Shown: positions 1 through 10,245 of the stretch, in pieces
Layout of the letters: each line of letters opens with the position of its first letter
How positions within the stretch are numbered: the first letter of the stretch is position 1
NCBI GenBank assembly: GCA_048013815.1
Contig: CM106585.1
Coordinates: forward strand, 17,174,001-17,238,000
Origin: Setoptus koraiensis
Lineage: Eukaryota > Arthropoda
Reading direction: 5' to 3'
DNA length: 64,000 nt
Made by a program: the position numbers and the translations under genes
Notes under the pieces: generated by a model
The model's input: only the letters and a program-made list of their open reading frames with translations
What the model was told of the DNA's origin: nothing
Databases searched by the model: none

Positions 1-1
1 G

Positions 2-1828
2 CGAAAACAGGCTACTGCTGAACAACAAAAACAGTCGAGTGCCAAAGTTTTCAAGACTCCATACAAGTTATTTGATTTTAATTCTTCTATGCATGGTTCA
101 TCGACGAAGAAATCAATCCGTCTAGCCACCACTCCACAGGTTAAGACTTGGCAAACTCCACGAGCGCCAAGATCATCCCCTCGAGTTACATCACAACGCA
201 GGAACAATTTGAGGCCCCCACCAAGTGCTCAACTTCAAACATCCTTTCAGATGGATATTGTGGGCTCTCAGGCCCCTACTACTGCAGCCAATTATGGTAG
301 CCAATTCGAGATGGGAACCAAAAATTATGATGATCAGACAGGTCATGATATTCCCACTCAATTAAGTTATCTCATCAACCACCAAATCGCCTGTTTGCAA
401 GCCAATGAGCAAAGAGCCCATAATCCACACGATCTCTATCAGGCCATAAAGCGACCAGCCGATGCCTCAGATTTGGCGCACAAAGCAGCCAAAAGTGATA
501 CAATTTTCCTTAGATATTTGAATTTGCTAAGGGTCAATGAATTTGTTGCCAGCAAACAATTACTAATGGCGTACTTTGATGGAGTTTCTGACAATGTCTC
601 ACGTAGTTATTCTGCCCTTAATTGTTCGATATGGTATTTTCATTTTGGTCATCATCAGAGAGCAATTGAGTGTCTTCAGGAATGCTTTTGTTGCGCTCAG
701 GCAGCTGATGACGAAAAGTGTTTACTCATCTCTCTCATGTGGTTAGCTAGGATTGTAATTGCGTCTAAGCAAAAAAAATCATCAAGATACAACGTGTACG
801 CTTTGTTGAGTCACGTACAGAAACGCACCAATGACCTCGGCAACATGCATTATGTTCAAGCCATGGTGTCTCTCATACTTGACCAGTTAACTGGGCCCAA
901 GGTGAGACCTCACATAGCGAATAAGCCAGTTAAAAAGTATAAAGATAATCAAACTGATGAATTTTTACCTACAGCTGAAATGTTGGCAGTGAAGTACTCC
1001 ATGAATGATGTTCTAACGATGAACTATGCTTTACAATCCGCTCACTATCACCTAATAGGAGCTAGCCAGCTCGCCGCTTTAACGTCGCAAGTGCTACTTC
1101 ATTTTGATCTGATAGAGAAATGTGGGGATGAAGACATACTATTGGTTAATGAGAATACTTTTATAGCCATACGTAATCTTGCTTATCATGTATGGAATAG
1201 CTGTAGGAATTTGGCTTTAGTTTGCGAAATTTTGGTCGAACTATGCTCGAATAGGATCCCCAAGCACCGAACCGATCATCACAGTATTTGGAGGCTAGCG
1301 CTGGCTGAGATTTCCTTTGAATATTACTTAGAGGAGAAAAACTGGGCTGCAGCTCGAGAAATGATAGATCTCATACAAGTGTATGACTATGAAAGCGGAC
1401 AACTGAGATTAGTTGAACTTGTTAAGCAGATGTCGGATACGAAGAAGGGACTATGTATTGTCAATGAACTGATAACTAGGATTGACAATGAAATACAAGA
1501 GGACAAGATCGCCAGAGACGATGTAATGATGCCTAGCGAGCATAAAGCCTATATAAAATCTAAAGCGTTATTATTGCGCGCCTCGCTCATGAATAATGTT
1601 GCCACAATATTCGAGTGTTTACAATTTGTAACAGTTAACAAATTCTATCATGTCAGAACGGCTTGTCTGATGGAGTTGGCCAGATATCTTCAAAGGGTAG
1701 GCATGATAGAAAGTTCAAGTCGGGTGATTAATTCAATAATGATTGACATACTTTCCAATGGGACATTCATGGAGCAACGTGAGGCTAATAGAATAATTGA
1801 GGCTAATAACAAGGCAATTTGTCAATAA
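2..1828 (+). CDS. APC5: Anaphase-promoting complex subunit 5-like protein, 3' part (5' end outside window)
   Basis: The frame is open from base 2 to the stop at 1826-1828, giving at least 608 codons, so the first in-window ATG (base 89) is probably internal and the true start lies upstream. Counting from that ATG, residues about 174-222 form a TPR-like helical pair (ALNCSIWYFHFGHHQRAIE, then a second helix ending LMWLAR). This resembles the TPR block of ANAPC5, where small residues, a G-H turn and a CL...WL helix recur. The rest is helix-rich without catalytic motifs, as expected for a scaffold. APC5 is a platform subunit of the anaphase-promoting complex, the nuclear ubiquitin ligase for cyclins and securin. 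The N-terminal part seen (residues 1-90) is basic, Pro/Ser/Thr-rich and looks disordered. The in-window part has no visible intron. The next gene, NDUFA2, is convergent and its stop is 72 bases away. Another TPR protein is possible; identity is moderately secure. Confidence 0.7.
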   Translation, partial: RKQATAEQQKQSSAKVFKTPYKLFDFNSSMHGSSTKKSIRLATTPQVKTWQTPRAPRSSPRVTSQRRNNLRPPPSAQLQTSFQMDIVGSQAPTTAANYGSQFEMGTKNYDDQTGHDIPTQLSYLINHQIACLQANEQRAHNPHDLYQAIKRPADASDLAHKAAKSDTIFLRYLNLLRVNEFVASKQLLMAYFDGVSDNVSRSYSALNCSIWYFHFGHHQRAIECLQECFCCAQAADDEKCLLISLMWLARIVIASKQKKSSRYNVYALLSHVQKRTNDLGNMHYVQAMVSLILDQLTGPKVRPHIANKPVKKYKDNQTDEFLPTAEMLAVKYSMNDVLTMNYALQSAHYHLIGASQLAALTSQVLLHFDLIEKCGDEDILLVNENTFIAIRNLAYHVWNSCRNLALVCEILVELCSNRIPKHRTDHHSIWRLALAEISFEYYLEEKNWAAAREMIDLIQVYDYESGQLRLVELVKQMSDTKKGLCIVNELITRIDNEIQEDKIARDDVMMPSEHKAYIKSKALLLRASLMNNVATIFECLQFVTVNKFYHVRTACLMELARYLQRVGMIESSSRVINSIMIDILSNGTFMEQREANRIIEANNKAICQ

Positions 1829-1829
1829 A
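1824..1829 (+). terminator. Poly(A) signal AATAAA overlapping the APC5 stop codon
   Basis: The TAA stop (1826-1828) lies inside AATAAA, and a GT/T-rich stretch follows at about 1840-1852 as a possible downstream element. If used, the 3' UTR would be only about 15-30 bases. No other AATAAA on this strand lies before the convergent gene's coding region. Confidence 0.6.
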
Positions 1830-1900
1830 GAGCACTCATCTTGTTGATTATTGAGAATAACAGACTAAATTGAACAACTACTCCTCGCTTCATCTCCCTT

Positions 1901-2197
1901 CTAAGCTCTCTTCGGTTGATTGTGTGGCCCGTTCACTAAGCTGGCTATTTGATCTGCGTTGAGGTTACTCAAAGGTACGCTCGATTCAACCCCAAAGTCA
2001 TACCTAAACCAAATCTTCGGCTCTATGCTGCTGCATTCCCTAATAAGCACAGGCAATTCAGGATTGTTACCCTTCAAAGTGGTATAATATTTATCAATAA
2101 ATTGCCTTACGCCATTGCTGGATGGCGATCTCTGACACAGATGTATCCTGATTTCTTTAAGCGTAGGCCCCAGCTTCTTGATGGCTTGAACACTCAT
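1901..2197 (-). CDS. NDUFA2: NADH:ubiquinone oxidoreductase subunit A2 (complex I B8 subunit)
   Basis: The 98-residue product matches the whole length of animal NDUFA2 (about 99 residues). It has the diagnostic stretches [11 protein letters not shown] (residues 15-25), [12 protein letters not shown] (45-56), IWFRYDFG (62-69) and [10 protein letters not shown] (75-84). NDUFA2 is an accessory subunit of mitochondrial complex I with a thioredoxin-like fold (L51/S25/CI-B8 family). The family's two conserved cysteines are present as C21 and C55. There is no classical N-terminal presequence, as is normal for this subunit. The start is set by homology. The gene has one exon and faces APC5 tail to tail, so the two 3' UTRs must nearly abut or overlap. 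No AATAAA is visible on this strand just past the stop; AATAAT occurs at 1848-1853 (complement). Confidence 0.95.
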   Translation of the reverse strand: MSVQAIKKLGPTLKEIRIHLCQRSPSSNGVRQFIDKYYTTLKGNNPELPVLIRECSSIEPKIWFRYDFGVESSVPLSNLNADQIASLVNGPHNQPKRA

Positions 2198-2657
2198 CCT
2201 GGCGATATGTTTAATTTAATTAAAAAGACCTCAATCCACGTTGAAAATCCCGGCCAGAGCACTCAAATGTATCGACAATGATTTTATTATCTCTAAAGTT
2301 CGTAGGTCAAACGAAGTAATCTCTACAAGTATTTTATACAAGTATTTTATCTCGATGTATAAATAATGCAGTTTGCACATGGATTGTATGCAATCGAGTG
2401 TATTAGCGTCCTCCTCAGAACACCATTTTTTTCATCTACTTCAAACTAGGCGCTATCTCGTCCTTGCGCATGCTCAGTGCAAATGTTTACAGCGTTGACT
2501 GAATAAATGAATGTTCCAATAATAGTTGATGTTATGGATCGCCATAATATTGCGCTGTCGGAAATGTAATACATCTTCTAGCACCATCTTATACTTTGGA
2601 TTGCAAAGTATATTAGCATCATTGTGCCAGCCATTTCAACATCCATCTAACTCTCAA
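2198..2657. other. Divergent intergenic region between NDUFA2 and eIF4A3
   Basis: This 460-base AT-rich spacer must hold the promoters of both divergent genes. It contains a short direct repeat (ACAAGTATTTTAT at about 2317-2350) and an initiator-like TCAGT at 2474-2478 on the plus strand, without a clear TATA box about 30 bases before it. A plus-strand ATG at 2526 is in frame with eIF4A3 but encodes a non-conserved extension. Confidence 0.5.
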
Positions 2658-4109
2658 ATGGCATCCACCAGTCATGGCAGTCGTCGTAGAAGAGAATTAG
2701 TGAAAGACTACAAAGATGATGAGATTGAAACAAACGAAGATACGCAAGTTATACATGGATTTGATGCCATGGGCCTCAGGCCGGAACTTCTCAGAGGCAT
2801 ATACGCCTACGGTTTTGAGAAGCCCTCGGCTATACAACAAAGAGCCATCAAGCCAATAATCAAGGGTCGAGATGTGATAGCTCAAGCCCAATCAGGTACT
2901 GGTAAAACAGCCACCTTTGCCATAGGTATACTTCAATCTATTGATTTGAATCTACATGAAACACAGGTTCTAGTGCTTAGTCCAACTAGAGAATTAGCTG
3001 TACAAATTCAAAAAGTTATACTTGCCCTCGGTGACTACATGAGTGTTTACTGTCATGCATGCATCGGTGGCACAAACCTAGGCGAGGACATACGGAAATT
3101 GGACTTTGGTCAGCACGTACTCTCAGGCACACCAGGTAGGGTTTATGATATCATCAGGCGCAGGCATCTAAGAACAAGATCAATAAAAATGTTGGTATTG
3201 GATGAGGCAGATGAGATGTTGAACAAAGGGTTCAAGGAGCAAATATATGATGTTTATAGGCATTTGCCACCGTACACCCAAATTGTGCTGTTATCGGCAA
3301 CTTTACCTCACGAAATACTTGAAATTACCAATAAATTTATGACGGATCCCATCAAGATTTTGGTTCAGAGAGACGAGCTCACACTGGAAGGGATCAAACA
3401 ATTCTTCGTAGCTGTAGAGCGTGAAGAATGGAAATTTGATACCTTGTGTGACTTATACGACACGCTGACAATAACGCAAGCAGTTATATTCTGTAATACG
3501 AAACGTAAGGTTGACTGGTTAACAGAGAAAATGTTAGAGGCAAACTTTACAGTATCCTCGATGCATGCAGACATGGACCAGAAACAAAGAGATACCATCA
3601 TGAAAGAGTTTAGATCCGGTCAGAGCCGAGTGTTGATCACTACGGACGTATGGGCCCGTGGAATAGATGTACAGCAAGTATCACTAGTAATTAATTATGA
3701 CCTCCCAAATAACCGTGAATTGTATATACACAGGTAAGTCTAATAGATTTTTCGAAAAAAGTTCCACCCCTTTATTAGCTTGAAATGATGAAAACTTTCG
3801 ATATGATTCTGTAGCATACGCAACAAAAATTTGCTTCAGATTTGATTCGATATTATACGCTATTCTGAGTTCGTGCCAAATCACATCAGAAGAAGATTTT
3901 CAACTATCACAACAGAATACTAACCAAACTTGCTTCATACTCGTTAAAAACTTTTTTTTTACAGAATTGGACGATCCGGACGCTTTGGAAGGAAGGGTGT
4001 GGCGATAAATTTTGTAAAGAATGACGATATTAGAATTCTTAGAGACATCGAGCAGTACTACAGTACTCAGATAGATGAAATGCCCATGAATGTGGCTGAT
4101 CTCATTTAG
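2658..4109 (+). CDS. eIF4A3: Eukaryotic initiation factor 4A-III, DEAD-box RNA helicase of the exon junction complex (two exons: 2658-3733, 3965-4109)
   Basis: Joining the two exons gives 406 residues, close to the roughly 411 of animal eIF4A3, with near-identity through the helicase core. In order: Q-motif region ([10 protein letters not shown], residues 52-61), Walker A AQSGTGKT (77-84), PTREL (109-113), DEAD (182-185), SAT (213-215), the ARGID motif (333-337) and HRIGRSGR (358-365), ending in the family's MPMNVADLI. eIF4A3 clamps RNA in the exon junction complex with MAGO, Y14 and CASC3, marking spliced mRNA in the nucleus for export and decay control. I start at 2658 because [12 protein letters not shown] aligns with the short basic N terminus of the family; an in-frame ATG at 2526 would add 44 non-conserved residues. 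The intron splits the codon for R359 in motif VI. Gly303 of the family motif Ib-like SSMHGD is Ala here (SSMHAD). Confidence 0.97.
3734..3964 (+). other. Intron of eIF4A3
   Basis: The donor reads CACAG|GTAAGT and the acceptor is a ten-base T run followed by ACAG| at 3961-3964. Splicing restores CAC-AGA-ATT-GGA, the invariant HRIG of DEAD-box motif VI, so both boundaries are fixed by the protein. Reading through would end after a few codons. It is the only intron I can prove in the window. Confidence 0.95.
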
Positions 4110-4140
4110 TTACCGCTAAAAACATTGCTAACATTCTCAT

Positions 4141-4146
4141 ATTAAA
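4141..4146 (+). terminator. Poly(A) signal ATTAAA of eIF4A3
   Basis: ATTAAA lies 32 bases after the eIF4A3 stop and 70 bases before the convergent gene's stop. This is the common one-base variant of AATAAA and the only candidate in the gap. Confidence 0.55.
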
Positions 4147-4215
4147 ACATAGTTAACTCAATCATTAAAAAGCTCAACTACAATAGCGTTTGGCCTGAGC
4201 CTCTCAACACTCGTC

Positions 4216-5628
4216 TTATAATTCAGTGTGCTTAGAACCTGTGTCCTTTTCCGTTGGCAGTGAATCATCAGATCCGGATCTCCACATTTTTTGGGCCTCG
4301 GAAACAATATCACTGAGAACCTCGCCACCCGATTGTTTACTTATCTTATCGATATCCACACCAGTGGCTCCGGCCATGTCTCGAAGGGACGACGCAACCA
4401 TGTCTTTCATTTTTTTCTCATCAAGACCTCCGGTGAATGCTAAAAGTACCATCTCGGGATACGTCCTGGGGTTGGAGTTGTCCATCTCTACACTACGTTC
4501 CATTTTGCTTTCGAACGATGGGAAAAATGTTGAGGTCGTAGATACTTTGAAAGTCATGTTAGATTTATGAGGAGTGTCGGGAAAGCATTCTTCTTCATTC
4601 GATATCTTTCCTCCGAATAGTCCTTCTATTGGCCAGGTTTTCCATTCAGCTGTCATACTTATTCTAGGGCAGCTTTCTCTCTTTATCATTTTAAAGTGAA
4701 GATGTATCTGAAAGTCTTTGAATAAGAATGATGCAGATTCCATCAAAGGTATAGATGAAGGGTCAATTTTGCACACGAATTTGGGCGCCTCGAAAGTGAA
4801 GTTACCGACGCTTTCTGCTTTGAATTTCTCAGCCATATATTCTAGTTCTGACATGGACAAGCGGATATTCTCGTCATCTAGGTGTTCGAAGGGACTTCCA
4901 GCTTGAAATAAATCACCGGAACAATGTACCTTGTATGGAGAACTTATGGACATCACATAGTGATCTCCATAAACTGGATATTCAAGATCATCATCTAGTT
5001 GTTTGGGACCTATCGAATCCTTGAGTGGCATCCAATTTATTTCCATTCTCGTGTTGTAGGTAAGTGAGAGAGGAGGAATATTCGTTTCGATTTTGGCTTT
5101 ATATCGGTTTAGTTTAAAATACTCGTCTAGAGGATTCATTCCCTCCTTGATGTTGATGTCGATTTTGCGTTTCTTCAATTTTGTCGCTTCTATCACTGAC
5201 TGTTGAATTAAAGAAAGACAGTACAATCTTTTTGGATCAAACTCGGTCGCGATAGTACCCCTGAGTTTTTCACCTTTTTTGGGACATTTGGTTAGTTCTT
5301 GAACCGCTGCAGCTCTGAAATCTAGTTTACTGCCTGTTGCATTGTGCTTCAAATGCCCTTTAAGGATGGTTTTAGTTTTGAAGTTTTCATACCTTCCTTC
5401 GTTTTGTTCGATAGAGTAGGATAGCGGTCCAAAGTCCCTCGCCTCGGACCAGCTTTCACCAGTTGTGTGTCCTTCGTCTGAAGTGTAACAGTTGGATATT
5501 CCTATCTGAAGAGCGCATCCGAATATAAATACTATCACAGATAATGTGTACCAGTCGTATTTTGAGACAGAAAGGTAATTCCTGAAATGCATGATTGAAA
5601 TGCTAATTATGTTTGAGTTTCGAGTCAA
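4216..5628 (-). CDS. Unrecognised secreted-type protein with N-terminal signal sequence
   Basis: I do not recognise this 470-residue protein. Residues 29-45 (LSVIVFIFGCALQIGIS) form one hydrophobic segment near the N terminus, best read as a signal peptide. A start at Met13 gives a more typical signal length than Met1, and both are in frame. No other membrane segment is visible. The mature part has seven cysteines (47, 115, 137, 236, 286, 320, 348) and three N-glycosylation sequons (N96, N276, N357), which fits passage through the secretory pathway. Residues 150-270 are charged with alternating hydrophobics (probably beta-rich), and the last 70 residues are Ser/Asp/Lys-rich with helical segments. 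No catalytic motif stands out. Its stop is 106 bases from the eIF4A3 stop on the opposite strand. Unbroken length, normal composition and matching signal sequence, sequons and cysteines support a real gene. It could instead be a type II membrane protein. Confidence 0.75.
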   Translation of the reverse strand: MTRNSNIISISIMHFRNYLSVSKYDWYTLSVIVFIFGCALQIGISNCYTSDEGHTTGESWSEARDFGPLSYSIEQNEGRYENFKTKTILKGHLKHNATGSKLDFRAAAVQELTKCPKKGEKLRGTIATEFDPKRLYCLSLIQQSVIEATKLKKRKIDINIKEGMNPLDEYFKLNRYKAKIETNIPPLSLTYNTRMEINWMPLKDSIGPKQLDDDLEYPVYGDHYVMSISSPYKVHCSGDLFQAGSPFEHLDDENIRLSMSELEYMAEKFKAESVGNFTFEAPKFVCKIDPSSIPLMESASFLFKDFQIHLHFKMIKRESCPRISMTAEWKTWPIEGLFGGKISNEEECFPDTPHKSNMTFKVSTTSTFFPSFESKMERSVEMDNSNPRTYPEMVLLAFTGGLDEKKMKDMVASSLRDMAGATGVDIDKISKQSGGEVLSDIVSEAQKMWRSGSDDSLPTEKDTGSKHTEL

Positions 5629-8600
5629 TTTCCTGATTGATACGGATTAAAATAAATGTAAGCGGATATATCTAGTCGATCTGCTCAAGAAACTGATGCA
5701 CAATAAGTATTGATAGTGATGAGTGTCAATACTGAACGTCTAATGTCTCATCAGTAAGAGTGATTCATCCTTATACTAATTAACTTTGGCGAATGGAGTT
5801 TGCGCATTAGCCAGCATAGAAATTTCGAGATGTTTATTGCAAACGCTATTAAAAGCAATAGTGGCTGTTGAGAACTGTTATTTACGACTAACAATACAAT
5901 CGTCAACAAGTTTTTGCGGTTACTAACAACTACACAAATCTCTGATGGTTCAATTTTAACATTGAGAATCTTTCTAGTATCGTCGAACAAGGCTCGGCTT
6001 TAGTTCAAATCAGTTACTAGTGTGTTTTGGAAATATGAGACCATTTGAGCCAATGTAATTTTGTTCTATCTGTCCCATGATGAGCAGCAACAATAAACAA
6101 TTATCTTCATATAATATGAGCATGGAGGAGTTACATTGAGTTTGTGTCTGTGTCTGGCTGTCTCTATTGGACTCGAACAAGTCAGACTTGGTCGTTGTGG
6201 ATTGAGATAAATAAATAAAGTACAATTCCGTTTGTCGGGCAGGTGTCTCACTTGATGAATGTAGTATGGCGATGTTACTTTAGAGGCTTAACCACAAATG
6301 TGTGTTTTTGATTATCACAGTAATGATGCCGGTGGGATGGTTGTCGATGAGCACTAATTATTACACTGACACATCCAGATAATCATTGTGTATAAATAAT
6401 GTGTGCTTGAATTATACTAGTAATATTAGACGAGTAAACTGTATGTCAATAAATGTATAGTCAATGGCCATGATGAGCACTGTAATCGGCGGGCTTTTCG
6501 TTCATCTTATTAGAATAAATCGCTCCAATCGTTTAATTGTACCGAGTATTATAATTGCTCCAGCTTGTTTATTAGTTTATTGGATCGTGGGCAACTTGCG
6601 AAAAATAGGCACAATGTATAATGGCAACAATTATCCTAACAAGCCTAAAAGACAATATTGATACAATATCCAACAGTGGACAATGATGAATATATAATGG
6701 CGTATATTTCGATGGGATGACAAAAAACAAAACAACAACAACAACAACAACAAACTATGGTGCGTCTAAAGTCTAGGCACATGATCCCTTGTCTAACTAG
6801 ACAAGCCTACAAGAAGAACGAAAAAGTAGTGCAAAAAGGGCGCGCATATTTTGAATATATTTGGCGCCAAGCCGAGTGTGTTTGTTTCCTTGGAATGGAT
6901 TTGATTGAATTGGATTTATTGCATCACCAATAGCCCTCGAGGGCACTGAGGGAAATCATTTTGATCATTTTGTGTGAACTCTGGGACCTCTTCTTTTTCT
7001 TTTGTTGGTAATGGCTGCCTGTAATATCATATGATATAGCCAATGCCAAGCAGTGACAATGTGTGACAATTGTGTATGTGAGAATAACTGTCTGTAGTTA
7101 CTGGCTTGGGTATTAGACAGGCGCCGGGTGATATGAGACAAGGGTGAACAATAAAATAAAGAGGAAAGCAAACAGGGCCCGATGAATCAGGTCAGCTCCG
7201 GCGGCGCGAACCTGGCTCGAGGAAGCCCGAAAGGTTACTGGTGGCAATACTAGCGGATAGGATAGTAGAGAGGTGATAGATATCCCGTTGGCGAGACATG
7301 ACATGAAAATAGATTCGCTATTTGATGAGGTGGCACTTATAGTAATGAAATGGGTCGCCCAGCATCGCCACTAGATAACATTTTCCATGTTTGATATGGC
7401 GGCCATGGATGCTAGCTGGTTGGCAGTACAGGCGGCTACAGGGAGTCGACAGAGTTTTCATAATATCACCGTTAGTGCTGCCACAACACTACGGTATTAC
7501 GCCTTATATATCGGTATATTATTGACTATTGAGTATTGATTGATATGATATTTGTTCTTCAATAGTTCAATACTTATTGTTGTAGCGCAACCGGCTTGCA
7601 GTGACCATTTTCCATGTATCCAACTGTTTAGCCGACACTATTTGCGCGATAGTATCGGCAGTATTGTTGCGCTGTAGTGACAAAGAAGCAAGAAGTGAGA
7701 ATTGAGATTTGTCTGTCCCAACGGAGCGATACATTTTAGAGGAAATGGTATCTATAGACAGCGGGTTATATAGCGGCTGACGTAACAGTGGCCTCTTGTG
7801 TCGCTAATAGTAGTAACAGCAACGACAACAACAACTATAGTGGCTGCATCAGTGGCACATATTGCATCTATATTGATTGCCGCAACAATCAAATGGAGGC
7901 CCCTTTTTGTCGTGTTGCCAGTTTATCTTACATCATATGTATTGTTGTTGCTTACAAATATCAATCTTTATCACTCTATTTCTTTTTGTGTCGACTTGGC
8001 CAGCTCTCTCTCACACACTCACAGCGCGACTTTTGTGCGAAAAGCAAAGGTGCCTTTATATGCCTGGCACTTCTATCTGTGAAGAATAGTATTTCCGAGG
8101 CGCACCTCACAGGGCAGACTCATCAACAGGGCGACAGGAAGAGAGGCAGAGAGGGAGCAGCCTGGTGATTAATTGGCCCCATCACGGCAACTCGCCTGGC
8201 CAATATTGACTCGTATGGACGGGCCGCATCCAAGACAGACAGACAGGCGGGCCAGTGAGCCAAGTGAGAAGTGCAAACACTGGAAACAACAAGTAAACAA
8301 CTCAAACTTAAACACAAACTGCTGACCACTGGTCACTTGGACCAAGCCGGCCGAAGGGGGCGCTATATAGGCTGCGTCTGGCGGGCTGTCAGTGTGGGTC
8401 GGTTTTGTTTTGGCCAGTTTCGTCCAATTGTGGCCACTGAGCCACTGAGCCACTGAGCCAGCGACTGGCGCAACCAAACGACCAACTGCGCCTGCGAGTA
8501 AATGCGGCCGCTACCAGAGTAAATCTCAGGTGTGCTGCCTCTGTCTATACTTTATCCGGATTATTATTATTATTATGAGATATTATTATGTCGTGTAATT

Positions 8601-9444
8601 TTTCGATATTGTTGTCCTCATCTATTGTGTTGCGCAGCGACAGCGCATTGGTTGCTGCTTGTGGCATTGTGGGGCGCCCGGTGTCGGCTGCACGACGCAA
8701 CACAATATAAATGAATGTAATGAAATATAAGCGCACTAATAGAGAGACGGGATTACAGTTGACGGTGATAATTCATTAAGGAATTACGAGTGGCGCTGGC
8801 ACTTCTTCATTTAACATCATTGTCTCAGTTGCTTGTGTCAGTGGCGCGCTTGTTGTGCGCGCCGGCGATTTAAGAGACTGGCCGGCCGATCAATGGCACA
8901 CACACACACACGACAACAGTGACAAAACACAACAGCAGCAGCGATGTGGGCCACACACACAAATCGGCGCCATCATTGGCAATTTGTCGCCATCATTGGC
9001 CGTGGCACAACCACCGGTGGGGCCCGCATTTGGGGCCCGAGCGCTGGATGGCTTCCGCGGCCGTTGTGTGTGTGTGTGTTGCAAGCGCGACACGGGAGCC
9101 AACAAGAAGAGGAAGAAGCTGCAAAACTAACTAACTTGCCGATAATATGACTTGACATTGTTGCAACTTGCGACTGCTTATGACACGAGGCGGCGCGTCG
9201 TGTCTGGCTTCTTTTTGTCAGTTGTTGCTGTGTGGCACGAGCTGCGCCACGAGCACCACGAGCGCCACGAGCGGCCAGCATCGCCGCCGCGTATGATATG
9301 AGGTCCACATCAATATCCGACAATATATAGACAGACAAACAGCGAGTTAATCCTGGCCCCCACTAAGATGGTCTCAGTGGCCATTAATGTTCATTAGGGG
9401 CTCGCTTGGCTTGTTCGAGGGGCCCCTGTCGGTGTTATACGGCG

Positions 9445-9540
9445 ACTTGATACACGGGGTTGATACGCGCGCGATGCACAGTTGAATCACATGAGTTGAT
9501 ACGGCACAGTTGATACGGCGGGCCGAGCCGCAGTTGATAC
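9445..9540. repeat. TTGATAC interspersed repeat, five copies
   Basis: The heptamer TTGATAC, usually preceded by G, recurs at irregular spacing of 14-36 bases with different GC-rich spacers. It looks like a cluster of one short word rather than a clean tandem array. Confidence 0.6.
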
Positions 9541-9700
9541 AGTGGGCCGGGGCGCCGTTAAATTGAATGGGTGTTTGCACTGGCGAGCGGGACCCGCTTT
9601 GGCGCAATGAGTGGCTCTGTTGAAGCGTTAACGAATGTTATGAATATGGTTATGATATTGACTTTGCCAATGTGTTTTATTCATGCGCCTCGGGGCACAC

Positions 9701-9760
9701 CAACAACGCCAACAACGGCATCAACGGCATCAACGGCAACAACGCCAACAACGCCAACAG
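9701..9760. repeat. CAACGGCAT/CAACGCC tandem repeat
   Basis: Degenerate 9-base units of the CAACGGCAT and CAACAACGCC type are repeated about six times. Confidence 0.7.
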
Positions 9761-10175
9761 AGACAACGAGCCAAATAACTTATACTCGCGGGCAGCATCT
9801 ATAAATAAGTGGCGTCGTCTGGTCAATGTGTGGTCAATGGGCCGCAAATGGTGGACTCTCATTCTGCTCGTGCATCTATTAGGATATTGGATAGATAACA
9901 TAGATTGATGCGACGCGTCGCGCCGCCGGTTGGAGCGGCCCGAAGCCGGCCCGAATCGGCAGGGCGCAAGAGCGGCCAGATTATTTATAGTGTTTTGTGT
10001 TGTCGTTTTGGCTGGCTGGCTGGCTGGCTGGCATCACTTTTATGCGCAGCCCGTGGCAATTGCGCGTTCGGCGGCGCCGGCAGCACGCGCTGGCCCCAAA
10101 TTTGCCAGCGTGCAATACAAACAACGAGGCAGTTTTGTCGGTCGTTGTTTTATTTGCGCTCGTCGTTACTATCAC

Positions 10176-10245
10176 GGTGCTAGTATCAGGGTGCTAGTAT
10201 CAGGGTGCTAGTATCACGGTGATAGTGTCATGGTGATAGTATCAT
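10176..10245. repeat. 14-bp minisatellite, five copies
   Basis: The unit GGTGCTAGTATCAG is repeated head to tail. The last two copies diverge to GGTGATAGT, so the array decays to one side. Confidence 0.9.

Larger units (their letters stand above)
5629..10000. other. Gene-free stretch: promoter side of the secreted gene, then start of the long desert
   Basis: Up to about 6.9 kb the DNA is AT-rich like the gene cluster; after it GGCC/GCGC-rich words become common. No reading frame here looks like protein. It holds a short (CAA)n tract at about 6731-6752, a 14-base palindrome ATATCATATGATAT at 7023-7036, a three-fold CCACTGAG repeat at about 8440-8460, a (CA)n run near 8898, and an AGGGGGCGCT word (8355-8364) like the core of a CTCF site. 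Confidence 0.6.

Noticed and set aside
2526-2657. Longer eIF4A3 starting at 2526
   Set aside because: The 44 added residues are hydrophobic and not conserved; homology fixes the start at 2658.
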